DNA from: CAWHOW01 sp963831005
Lineage (GTDB): Bacteria; Bacteroidota; Bacteroidia; Bacteroidales; CG2-30-32-10
Direction of reading: 5' to 3'
DNA length: 64,000 nucleotides
Assembly (NCBI GenBank): GCA_963831005.1
Contig: CAWHOW010000033.1
Location: forward strand, 1 to 64,000
Shown: in pieces, positions 18,952 through 27,357 of the stretch
Layout: every line of letters begins with the position of its first letter
How positions within the stretch are numbered: the stretch's first letter is position 1
Translations under genes and position numbers: made by a program
Notes under the pieces: model-generated
What the model was told of the DNA's origin: nothing
The model's database searches: none
The model's input: the letters and a program-made list of their open reading frames with translations, nothing else

Positions 18952-19683
18952 ATGAAAGCATTATTAGGTATATTATGTATTATTTCAATAATGACATTAA
19001 GTCAATCATGCGGAAATTCAAAGAAAAAATCTGAGAAAAATCCAAATATTCATGAAGTTGTGGTAAAGGAAGCTTTACAGGCAGGTGAATACACTTATCT
19101 TAGAGTTACTGAAGGTGATGAAGAGAAATGGCTTGCAGCTCCGGCCTGTAACCCGGTTGTTGGAACAACTTACTATTATAAAGGCGGAATGGAAATGAAG
19201 GATTTCAAAAGTAAAGAATTGAACAGGACATTTGAATCTGTATATTTTATTGACAATTTCAGCAGCACTCCTGTTAGCGATTCTGCTTCAGCAGCTAATG
19301 TAGTTCCGGATAATCCTCAAGGAGACATGACAAAGCATATTGCAAAAACTACTTCTGAAAAGATCAATGTGAAAATAACTCCTGTGGCTGGCAGTATTAC
19401 TATCGCTGAATTATATAAAAATAAAGCTGCATATGCCGGTAAATCAGTAAAAGTAAGGGGAAAGGTAATAAAAATTAATGCGGCAATAATGAATAAGAAC
19501 TGGATACATCTTCAGGATGGAACAGAATTTGATAATAATTTTGACTTAACTGTAACGTCACAGAATGAAGTGGCCAATGGTGATACTGTTATTGCTGAAG
19601 GCAAAATTGGTTTAGATAAGGATTTTGGATATAATTACACTTATAAAGTATTAATGGAAGATGCTGTAGTTAAAAAGAAATAG
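18952..19683 (+). CDS. Lipoprotein with OB-fold-like C-terminal domain
   Basis: 243 residues from the ATG at 18952, chosen because it gives a short lipoprotein signal (LSQSC, Cys20); an upstream in-frame ATG at 18898 would add 18 unneeded residues. Residues about 30-95 contain a small domain (VVVKEALQAGEYTYLRVTEGDEEKWLA split by a Cys-rich turn). Residues about 150-240 read SITIAELYKNKAAYAGKSVKVRGKVIKIN..NWIHLQDGT, the nucleic-acid-binding-like OB-fold form found in many periplasmic proteins. In Bacteroidota and Geobacter relatives this arrangement is found near cytochromes. A role as a cytochrome-region accessory is inference. The gene is convergent with the haem operon and shares a terminator with it. 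Confidence 0.75.
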   Translation: MKALLGILCIISIMTLSQSCGNSKKKSEKNPNIHEVVVKEALQAGEYTYLRVTEGDEEKWLAAPACNPVVGTTYYYKGGMEMKDFKSKELNRTFESVYFIDNFSSTPVSDSASAANVVPDNPQGDMTKHIAKTTSEKINVKITPVAGSITIAELYKNKAAYAGKSVKVRGKVIKINAAIMNKNWIHLQDGTEFDNNFDLTVTSQNEVANGDTVIAEGKIGLDKDFGYNYTYKVLMEDAVVKKK

Positions 19684-19704
19684 AACCATTTTAAAAGGGA
19701 TTAT

Positions 19705-19735
19705 GAAAGCCATCGGAAGTATTCGATGGCTTTTT
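19705..19735. terminator. Bidirectional terminator between lipoprotein gene and haem operon
   Basis: Stem AAAGCCATCG / CGATGGCTTT with A- and T-runs on either side; it can serve both convergent units. Confidence 0.85.
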
Positions 19736-19748
19736 ATTTTGACTGAAT

Positions 19749-20234
19749 TCAGAAAATGTAATTGATGCTCAACGACAGAGCGATCATGAATAGGGAAATG
19801 AGATAGTATATTAAAATTTTCTGATGCTTATCCCTGTCATCATTTGACTTAAGAGAGATGATCAGTCCGAGGTTTGCAATGAATAGTGCAAATAACATCA
19901 AAACAATATGCTCAATAGGCCACAAACGTTTTGAAACCATACTTGAGGATAAATCTCCTCCCAAATACCCGTTTTCAGATGATGATCCAAGATTAGAAAA
20001 AAGAACAAGTCCGAAAATTAACTGCAGATAAAGATTTACAATAAAGGCAAATGAAAGGAACTTATCTAATTTGGTATAACTTTTATTTTTAATGATTCCC
20101 TGCACTGAGCGCATAATGACCCAGAAAGAGATCAATAAAAGTGTTACGCTAATGATGGAATGTAAAAGAATAAAGAAATCGTGCCAGTTAGAAAGTTCAA
20201 AGTTTCGTATCATATTAACTTTTTGTGAAATCAT
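19749..20234 (-). CDS. Small four-helix membrane protein, last gene of the haem operon
   Basis: About 161 residues from the ATG at 20234 (4 bp after the hemG stop) or 154 from the ATG at 20213. Four hydrophobic helices are clear. His residues in the first helix (FFILLHSI) and in the third (RLWPIEHIVLMLFALFIANLG) sit where Bacteroidota proteins annotated as small cytochrome-b-like membrane proteins have them, and the KHQKILIYYLISLFMIA ending fits the same group. Haem binding is inferred. Its location at the end of a haem operon supports a link to haem or to protoporphyrinogen oxidation, possibly as an electron acceptor for HemG. The upstream extension to 20300 overlaps hemG and is rejected. 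Confidence 0.65.
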   Translation of the reverse strand: MISQKVNMIRNFELSNWHDFFILLHSIISVTLLLISFWVIMRSVQGIIKNKSYTKLDKFLSFAFIVNLYLQLIFGLVLFSNLGSSSENGYLGGDLSSSMVSKRLWPIEHIVLMLFALFIANLGLIISLKSNDDRDKHQKILIYYLISLFMIALSLSINYIF

Positions 20235-20238
20235 AATT

Positions 20239-21597
20239 TTAAATAGCAGCGTCGGCAAGCATCCTGGCCTGCGATAGACGATCGGCCATTCCAATACCAT
20301 TGCGAAGATTCCCGCCTATGATGAGGCCCGGATATTTCTTTTCTAATGCTTCAACTGTTTCGAAACGTACTCCGCTATCAACTTCATATTGAGGGATAGC
20401 CCATTCGTGTTTGATAATTTTAAGTAATTCAGGGTTAAACTTTTTAATTTTCATCAGGTCGCAAATTTCACGACTGAGTATTTCTTTAATTTCATTCTCA
20501 GACTTAGTAACAATATCGGGTCTGCGAACTCCTCCAAGAAATACAGATAGCAAAGCACCATCTTTTGGCGCACGGTTTTCAAACAGCGACGACATAAATA
20601 ATACACCGAGCATATCCCTGTTTTCCTTAAATGGTATCAACCCGCCAAATGCATCAAGGTTAATTCCCTCCCATTTGTTGAAGCCGATAGCTGCTTCAAT
20701 TACCCTTGTATAATGGAGTGCAGTTAATTTGGAAATACTGTCCTTGTCAATAAATGGAAGAACTTGCTCAAGGTTATATGCTCCTATCGTAGAGATTACT
20801 TTTTTAGTTTCAATTTCAACTGGCTTACCATCCTTACTATTAAAGTAAACCTTAAAATGATTCTCAAATGGTATAACTTTTAAATTAGAAATTCCAAGAA
20901 CCATATTTTCAATACCAATCTTCTTTTCAATAGCAGTGATCAAATTTGAAAAGCCACCTTTTACTGAAAATACGCCACGAGTAACCTTTTTTTCTTCATC
21001 TGTTTTTGGTTCTTTTGCTTTTTTAATGGTGCCTTTTACAAAGCTGCCATACTTTTGTTCAAGATTATACAATTTAGGTAAAGCATATTTAGGAATAAGC
21101 CGGTTCGGGTCACCTGCATAAACACCTATGATAAAAGGATCCACCGCATAATCAAGGAAGCTCTTTCCAAGTCTCCGTTTTACCATATTCGATAAATTTT
21201 CATGAGGGTTCTTGCCTGCTGCACGAAATGGTTCACCCAATACTCTGAATTTATCACCCAGCGTGAATAGGGGAGTCCCTATTGCTGAAAGCAGACCATT
21301 TGGAAGAGCCGCCCATTTCCCACTTTTAAGAACATAGCGTTTTTTATTGACGCCGTTTGCTTCTTCCAGTTCGCAATCACCTTTCAGATCATCGAAAAGT
21401 CTCAATACTTCTACATTTCCAATAACACCTGAGTTTGGACCTTCTTCGTAAACAAATCCGTTTTCTGAAACGGAATGTATCACTCCACCTGTTCTTTCTG
21501 CCTGATCGATCATGAGTACATCAATTCCCTTTTTTCTGAGATGGTGCGCAGTGGCAAGACCGGTGATGCCTGTTCCCAGGATAATAACTTCTTTCAT
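20239..21597 (-). CDS. hemG: Protoporphyrinogen oxidase, FAD-dependent (HemY/PPOX type)
   Basis: 452 residues. The N-terminal FAD-binding Rossmann motif (VIILGTGITGLATAHHLRKKG, split here as GTGITG at 8-13) and the GGVIHSV segment mark the amine-oxidase-like PPOX family. The C-terminal GGNLRNGIGMADRL segment closes the FAD site. It oxidises protoporphyrinogen IX to protoporphyrin IX, normally using oxygen or a quinone-type acceptor. It follows hemH after a 94-bp gap, the largest in the operon, and ends 4 bp before the small membrane protein. Both names hemG and hemY are used for this family. Confidence 0.93.
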   Translation of the reverse strand: MKEVIILGTGITGLATAHHLRKKGIDVLMIDQAERTGGVIHSVSENGFVYEEGPNSGVIGNVEVLRLFDDLKGDCELEEANGVNKKRYVLKSGKWAALPNGLLSAIGTPLFTLGDKFRVLGEPFRAAGKNPHENLSNMVKRRLGKSFLDYAVDPFIIGVYAGDPNRLIPKYALPKLYNLEQKYGSFVKGTIKKAKEPKTDEEKKVTRGVFSVKGGFSNLITAIEKKIGIENMVLGISNLKVIPFENHFKVYFNSKDGKPVEIETKKVISTIGAYNLEQVLPFIDKDSISKLTALHYTRVIEAAIGFNKWEGINLDAFGGLIPFKENRDMLGVLFMSSLFENRAPKDGALLSVFLGGVRRPDIVTKSENEIKEILSREICDLMKIKKFNPELLKIIKHEWAIPQYEVDSGVRFETVEALEKKYPGLIIGGNLRNGIGMADRLSQARMLADAAI

Positions 21598-21691
21598 GTG
21601 CTTATTCTTTTGTTTTTAAAGGTCACATGGAATACGCCATGTAATAATCACTATGGTTGTTGTGAACATTATTGCTCATGGCTATTTCATA

Positions 21692-22618
21692 TTAGTTGTT
21701 TCTTATAATATCCGCCAACAGCTGAATAAATAAAGGGTCAGCTTCAGGAATATTTATACGTGATATTTTTTTTATGCCAAGTTCTTTTTTACTATAGGGT
21801 ATGATGTCTTCATCAAGATCGTAAAGAGTTTCTAGGTTCTCATTTACAAAACTAATTGGTATCAATATGATCTCATCTTTGCGGGATGCTGCAAGTTCCT
21901 TAAGTCTTTCTTTTATTTCCGGACCAATCCAGGTACTTCCTTTCATACGCGATTGATAAGCACATTCATATTCGAAACCAAGTTTATGAGCAATGTTCTT
22001 TGCACATTCATCAATTGTTTTTGGGTAAGTGTCGCCTTTGTCTACCATATGTTTTGGTATGGAATGCGCACTAAATATAAGATACGGACTGCAATATTTA
22101 TTTTTAATAATATGATCATGAATGTTTTTAGCCCAGAATTTCAGGAAACTTTCATGCTGATAAAATTCGTTGATGAACTTAAGTTTCATTCCGGGAAATC
22201 TCTTTACGGCATTATTCGCATCACTTACAACACTCAATGTGGTAGTATGACTTGCCTGCGGATATAGTGGAATAACAATGACATCATTTACACCTTCATT
22301 ATTAAATGAAGCTAAACTTTCATGTATCAATGGTGATGTATACGAAAAAGCAACTTTTACTTTGAAGGTATCAGGAAGCTCATTTTGCAATGCAGACATA
22401 GTTTTTTGTGTTGCCCTGATAATGGGTGTTCCGCCTATTAACTCATATTTCTTCCATGATTTCTTATAGCGGGTATTACAGATGATAAAGGATAAAATGG
22501 AACGGGTAAATTTATTATAGGGAAGAATATATGGGTCCATAAACATGCGTGACAGGAAAGTTTTCATTTCCTTCAGGGATAATGCGCCACCCATATTTAC
22601 AAGCAATACCCCTGTCAT
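21692..22618 (-). CDS. hemH: Ferrochelatase
   Basis: 308 residues, a full-length soluble-type ferrochelatase. The start TGVLLVNMGG, the metal-site His185 in IFSAHSIPKH and Glu263 in FVNENLETLYDLD are as expected. It inserts ferrous iron into protoporphyrin IX, the last step to protohaem. The ATG overlaps the stop of hemN by 4 bp (ATGA), so the two are translationally coupled. No C-terminal [2Fe-2S] cysteines are seen. Confidence 0.95.
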   Translation of the reverse strand: MTGVLLVNMGGALSLKEMKTFLSRMFMDPYILPYNKFTRSILSFIICNTRYKKSWKKYELIGGTPIIRATQKTMSALQNELPDTFKVKVAFSYTSPLIHESLASFNNEGVNDVIVIPLYPQASHTTTLSVVSDANNAVKRFPGMKLKFINEFYQHESFLKFWAKNIHDHIIKNKYCSPYLIFSAHSIPKHMVDKGDTYPKTIDECAKNIAHKLGFEYECAYQSRMKGSTWIGPEIKERLKELAASRKDEIILIPISFVNENLETLYDLDEDIIPYSKKELGIKKISRINIPEADPLFIQLLADIIRNN

Positions 22619-23991
22619 AATGTTTTGGAATAAATTGCTTCTCCCTTTTTTAGATCAGGGTCTAATGCCATTGCAATATTTCTGGCCACCATAAAACCTT
22701 TAGGGGATAATGAAATCTCAGATTCGCTGATTTCAATCAGTCCATCCTGTTCAAATTCATTGAACCTTGATCTTTCAAAGCCGACTATGTTTTTAATTTC
22801 TTCAACAGTAAGATCAAATTGTTTTGCAATCTCACTAAATTGCAGGAGTCCATTACACATAATGCTATTGATCACTGCTCGTATGATCTGTTGATCCCTT
22901 GTTAGTTTATAACCACGCTCAATAGCATACCCATCTTTTTCAATGGCATCCATATATTCAATGATACCTTTTTGATTCTGTGCGTAAGCACCCCATAACT
23001 GGCTGATGGAAGATGCTCCGAATCCGTAAACCTGTCCTGTTGTTTCAAGTGTACAATACCCCTGGAAGTTTCTATGTAATTTTTTATTCAGGAATGCTTT
23101 TGCCAACTCATCATCTGGTCGTGCAAAATGATCAATACCTATAGGAATATAACCTGCTTCCTGCATCTGACCAATGGTTGTGACAAGCATGGCCATTTTA
23201 ACTTTTGCATCAGGAAGACCGATCTTTTCAAGTTCCTTTTGTGCTTCTTTTACCCATGGAACATGAGCATAAGAAAAAGTGACCATTCTGTCGGGTTTAA
23301 TTTCCAAAGCTTTCTTTACTGTCTCAGAGAAACTTTCAATAGTCTGTAATGGAAGCCCGTAAATGAAATCGAGGTTTATTCCCTTAAATCCTTTTGTACG
23401 CATGTAATTCACAACTTCTTTCACTGGATGTTTAGGTGCACGACGGTTCACCACTTCAAGCACATCATCTCGGAAATCCTGTATCCCCAGGCTCATGCGG
23501 TTAAATCCCATTTCAGCAAGCTGATCGATATGACTGAATTCAAGATAAGCAGGACTACATTCTATTGCAATCTCAGCCTTTGTTTCCACGGTAAATTTCT
23601 CTTTTATCAGATCCATGATATCTTTAATATAACTCATGGAAATTGAATTTGGAGTGCCACCGCCCCAGTGAATTTGTGTGACTTTTCTTTTTGCATCCAC
23701 TAAGGATGATACCTTTTTGATCTCCAGTTTTACAGCATCAACATATCTGTCTAATATAGATTTCTTTTGTCCTACAACTGTGTTGCAACCGCAGAAATGA
23801 CATCGCACAGGGCAAAAAGGAATATGAATATAAATGGAAATATTTTCCGGTTTCTGTGAATTGGAAGCCTTTATTTGTTCAATATAATCTGTATTGGAAA
23901 AGCTTGTCTGAAAAAAATTTGCAGGCGGATAGCTTGTGTATCTTGGCCCGGAGACATTGTATTTATTGAAAAAATCACTACTTATATTCAT
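22615..23991 (-). CDS. hemN: Oxygen-independent coproporphyrinogen III dehydrogenase
   Basis: 458 residues. The radical SAM cluster motif is Cys60-x3-Cys64-x2-Cys67 with Cys69 next to it (PFCPVRCHFCGC), as in E. coli HemN. YTSYPPA near the N-terminus and HWGGGTPNSIS are family markers, and the C-terminal HemN winged-helix part is complete. It converts coproporphyrinogen III to protoporphyrinogen IX by two oxidative decarboxylations without oxygen. This suggests haem synthesis under low oxygen; no oxygen-dependent HemF is in the window. It starts 3 bp after hemE. Confidence 0.95.
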   Translation of the reverse strand: MNISSDFFNKYNVSGPRYTSYPPANFFQTSFSNTDYIEQIKASNSQKPENISIYIHIPFCPVRCHFCGCNTVVGQKKSILDRYVDAVKLEIKKVSSLVDAKRKVTQIHWGGGTPNSISMSYIKDIMDLIKEKFTVETKAEIAIECSPAYLEFSHIDQLAEMGFNRMSLGIQDFRDDVLEVVNRRAPKHPVKEVVNYMRTKGFKGINLDFIYGLPLQTIESFSETVKKALEIKPDRMVTFSYAHVPWVKEAQKELEKIGLPDAKVKMAMLVTTIGQMQEAGYIPIGIDHFARPDDELAKAFLNKKLHRNFQGYCTLETTGQVYGFGASSISQLWGAYAQNQKGIIEYMDAIEKDGYAIERGYKLTRDQQIIRAVINSIMCNGLLQFSEIAKQFDLTVEEIKNIVGFERSRFNEFEQDGLIEISESEISLSPKGFMVARNIAMALDPDLKKGEAIYSKTL

Positions 23992-23994
23992 AAA

Positions 23995-25029
23995 CTATTT
24001 TCTTTTCCAGTTAGTTTCTTTTACCCAGTCCACAACTAATTTTGCATTTTCAAAAGGGATACCGGGAACAAATCCATGCCCCAGGTTGAATATCCAGTTA
24101 GTTTCTTTTGAGCCGAAAGGAATATATGTTTCCAATGTTCTGATGATCGTACTTTTGTCAGCCATAAGCAGACGTGGATCAAGGTTACCCTGTAATCCAA
24201 TTTCAGGATGAACCAATTCACGTGCTTCAGCAATGGGTGTTTGCCAGTCGATACTCAGAAAATCAGTATCTCCAGGGTTAATATGTTTTATCCCTATGCC
24301 TAATCCTTTGGGCAGAAATATTACAGGCGTACCTGTTTTCATTACTGCACTGGATATCTTTTTCACATAAGGCATAGCCATTTCAAAGTATAATTCCTGT
24401 GGTATTAAGCCCGCATGTGTTTCAAAGATCTGGAATGCTGCAATGCCATGCCTCACCTGATTCAATGCATATTCAATGGATAGTTCTGTGATAGCTTCAA
24501 GTAATTTCTTTGCTAATTCTTTATTTTTATAAAGCAAGTTTACAGCATCAGGAAATGTGTGATTTGTGCCTAAGCCCTGCATCATATAACATAAGGTTGT
24601 AAATGGTGCGCCGCAAAAGCCTATCAGTGGTGTTCCCTCAGGTTTTGTTTTGTGAATTTCATCAATAACTTTATAAATATACTCAAGTTTTGATGCGTCA
24701 GGTTTCAATGAAGATAAAGGATCTTCAATATCTTTTAATGCTTCTTTAAATTTTGGTCCTGTATCAGAAAATGTCAGATCCATTCCCAGAGCTTCAGGAA
24801 TTACGAGTATATCAGAAAATAAAATGGCTGCATCAACACCTAGTTCATAAACAGGCAGAAGAGTAACTTTTGCAGCTAATTCAGGGGAACGCATTAAGCC
24901 ATGAAAGCTATTATCTTTCCTCATTTCAAGGTACGATGGCAATACACGGCCTGCCTGACGCATAAACCAGACCGGTGGTCTTTCAGTGCTTTCTCCTTTT
25001 AATGTCTTTACAAATATTGAGTTATCCAT
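23995..25029 (-). CDS. hemE: Uroporphyrinogen decarboxylase
   Basis: 344 residues. The diagnostic N-terminal RPPVWFMRQAGRVLPSY motif, ILFSDILVIPEALGMDL, and the C-terminal GNLDPRLL and FNLGHGFVPGIP segments are all present. It decarboxylates the four acetate side chains of uroporphyrinogen III to give coproporphyrinogen III in the cytoplasm. It lies 21 bp after hemL and 3 bp before hemN. Confidence 0.96.
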   Translation of the reverse strand: MDNSIFVKTLKGESTERPPVWFMRQAGRVLPSYLEMRKDNSFHGLMRSPELAAKVTLLPVYELGVDAAILFSDILVIPEALGMDLTFSDTGPKFKEALKDIEDPLSSLKPDASKLEYIYKVIDEIHKTKPEGTPLIGFCGAPFTTLCYMMQGLGTNHTFPDAVNLLYKNKELAKKLLEAITELSIEYALNQVRHGIAAFQIFETHAGLIPQELYFEMAMPYVKKISSAVMKTGTPVIFLPKGLGIGIKHINPGDTDFLSIDWQTPIAEARELVHPEIGLQGNLDPRLLMADKSTIIRTLETYIPFGSKETNWIFNLGHGFVPGIPFENAKLVVDWVKETNWKRK

Positions 25030-25050
25030 TTTGGATTTTATTTTGTAAAC

Positions 25051-26340
25051 CTATAATTGTTTCAGTGCTTCAAGATTCGCTTGAATTAATTTGTCAATAT
25101 CTTCATCACTATGTGCATACGAAACAAACGTACATTCAAATTGCGAAGGAGCAAGGTAAATCCCGCTTTCCAATGATAGCTTAAATACCTTTGCATATTT
25201 TTCAGTATCTGATTTCATCGCTTCATCAAGCGAGGTCACCTGTTTCTCTTTGGTAAAGAACAAGGTCATCATAGAACCAATCCTATTGATAACTCCAGAT
25301 ACCCCTGCCTCTAAAAGATTTTTCTTTAAACCGTTTTCCAACTTTGCTGATTTTCTTTCCAGTTCTTTATATAAATCAGGTGTACCATTGATAAGGTTCA
25401 GCATAGCGATACCTGCTGCCATAGCCAAAGGGTTACCAGACAATGTCCCTGCCTGATAAATAGGACCAGCAGGAGCCATCATGTCCATAATATCTTTACG
25501 TCCGCCATAAGCACCAACTGGAAGTCCGCCGCCAATTATTTTACCTAGTGTAGTGATATCAGGCATAATGTTGTAATACTCCTGTGCCCCGCCTTTAGCT
25601 AAGCGGAATCCTGTGATAACTTCATCAAAGATCAAAAGAGCACCATACTCTTTTGTTATTGCTCGGAGCCCCTGTAAAAAATCTTTTGAAGGAACTACAA
25701 CTCCCATGTTTCCTGCAACCGGTTCTACAATTACTGCTGCTATATCTTTTCCTTTTTCTTCAAAAAGTTTCTTAACCGAATTAAGATTATTGTATTCAGC
25801 TATAAGTGTATCCTGTGCAATACCTTTAGTAACACCGGGACTGTCAGGCAAACCAAGTGTGATAGCACCTGAACCTGCTTTAATTAAAAAGCTGTCGCCA
25901 TGACCATGATAATTACCTGCAAACTTTAGTATAGCATCACGCTTGGTAAAACCTCGTGCAAGGCGTATAGCGCTCATGGTAGCCTCAGTGCCTGAATTCA
26001 CCATGCGAACCTTTTCAATAGAAGGAACCATAGCAATGATCATCTCAGCAAGAATAGTTTCATATTCCGTAGGTGCTCCATAGCTGGTCCCTTTCTTAGC
26101 TGCATCATTTATTGCTTCTAAGATGGTATCATGTGCATGACCGAAAATAAGCGGCCCCCACGAAGCAACAAAATCGATATATTGGTTACCATCAATATCA
26201 GTTATATGGGAACCTTTGCCTTTACTGATAAATACAGGATTAAGCTTAACACTTTTAAATGCCCGTACAGGGGAATTTACGCCACCCGGAATTGAATTTT
26301 GAGCACGTTTAAAGGCTTCTATACTTTTTGTGAATTGCAT
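25051..26340 (-). CDS. hemL: Glutamate-1-semialdehyde 2,1-aminomutase
   Basis: 429 residues, a class III PLP aminotransferase. The N-terminal GGVNSPVRAFKSV, NYHGHGDSFL and the PLP-lysine segment TTLGKIIGGGLPVGAYGG (Lys267) are all typical. It isomerises glutamate-1-semialdehyde to 5-aminolevulinate, the second step of the C5 pathway, using the HemA product. It follows hemB after 18 bp. Confidence 0.96.
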   Translation of the reverse strand: MQFTKSIEAFKRAQNSIPGGVNSPVRAFKSVKLNPVFISKGKGSHITDIDGNQYIDFVASWGPLIFGHAHDTILEAINDAAKKGTSYGAPTEYETILAEMIIAMVPSIEKVRMVNSGTEATMSAIRLARGFTKRDAILKFAGNYHGHGDSFLIKAGSGAITLGLPDSPGVTKGIAQDTLIAEYNNLNSVKKLFEEKGKDIAAVIVEPVAGNMGVVVPSKDFLQGLRAITKEYGALLIFDEVITGFRLAKGGAQEYYNIMPDITTLGKIIGGGLPVGAYGGRKDIMDMMAPAGPIYQAGTLSGNPLAMAAGIAMLNLINGTPDLYKELERKSAKLENGLKKNLLEAGVSGVINRIGSMMTLFFTKEKQVTSLDEAMKSDTEKYAKVFKLSLESGIYLAPSQFECTFVSYAHSDEDIDKLIQANLEALKQL

Positions 26341-26358
26341 ATTAGAATTATTTAAATC

Positions 26359-27339
26359 TTATTTTTTCCCGTTCAGAATATTTGCAGCTTCTACAGCATG
26401 ATATGTTATGATAATATCAGCTCCGGCACGTTTGATCGAAGTTAGAATTTCCATCATTACCCTGTCACCGTCTATCCATCCTTTTTCAGTAGCAGCCTTC
26501 ACCATAGAGAATTCTCCGCTAACATTGTAAGCAGCAACAGGCATCCTGAATTCATTCTTTACCCTGTAGATCACATCAAGATAACTAAGTGCGGGTTTTA
26601 CCATTACTATATCTGCACCTTCAGTTATATCGAGATCTACTTCGCGAATAGCTTCATCTGAATTTGCAGGGTTCATCTGGTAAGTAGCCCTGTTACCAAA
26701 TTTGGGAGCGCTTTCAGCTGCTTCTCTGAACGGTCCATAGAAACCTGAAGCATATTTTGCAGAATAAGACATGATAGGGATCTTCTCGAATTTATTCTTA
26801 TCTAAAATATCACGAATAGCGCCAACACGACCGTCCATCATGTCGCTAGGTGCAACCATATCAGCACCAGCTTGTACAAGTGACAAAGATTGCTTGGCAA
26901 GTGTTACAAGAGTGCTGTCATTATCAACATCACCGTCAATGATAGTACCACAATGTCCATGAACAGTATATTCGCAATTGCATATATCCGCAATTACATA
27001 TAAATCCGGTAATATTTTTTTTATTGCCCGTATTGCAGTTTGAACAATACCATCATGTTCACAGGCAACACTGCCGTCATCATCCTTATGTGCAGGAATT
27101 CCGAAAAGCAATACAGCTTTTACTCCGGCTGCATATATTTTCTTACACTCTTCTACTAATAGATCAACCGACAGCTGATAATTGCCGGGCATAGAGTTAA
27201 TATGATTCTTGACATTAGTGCCAGTGCATACAAACAGGGGCATTACAAAATCATCTACTGAAAGTTTTGTTTCAGTTACCATTTGTCTGAGAACTGAGTT
27301 ATATCTCAGTCTTCTCATTCTTGTTTGTGGGAATACCAT
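26359..27339 (-). CDS. hemB: Porphobilinogen synthase (5-aminolevulinate dehydratase), zinc type
   Basis: 326 residues. The active-site lysines are Lys195 (SYSAKYASGFYGP) and Lys248 (MVKPALSYLD). Cys120, Cys122 and Cys130 (DICNCEYTVHGHCG) form the catalytic zinc site of zinc-dependent enzymes, as opposed to the Asp-rich magnesium type. It condenses two 5-aminolevulinate molecules to porphobilinogen. It lies 18 bp after the hemCD fusion. Confidence 0.96.
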   Translation of the reverse strand: MVFPQTRMRRLRYNSVLRQMVTETKLSVDDFVMPLFVCTGTNVKNHINSMPGNYQLSVDLLVEECKKIYAAGVKAVLLFGIPAHKDDDGSVACEHDGIVQTAIRAIKKILPDLYVIADICNCEYTVHGHCGTIIDGDVDNDSTLVTLAKQSLSLVQAGADMVAPSDMMDGRVGAIRDILDKNKFEKIPIMSYSAKYASGFYGPFREAAESAPKFGNRATYQMNPANSDEAIREVDLDITEGADIVMVKPALSYLDVIYRVKNEFRMPVAAYNVSGEFSMVKAATEKGWIDGDRVMMEILTSIKRAGADIIITYHAVEAANILNGKK

Positions 27340-27357
27340 AATATTTTGATTTTAGAT

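Noticed and set aside
19749..20300. Longer start of the small membrane protein at 20300
   Set aside because: It overlaps hemG by 62 bp and adds a soluble stretch before the first helix; the ATG at 20234 fits better.
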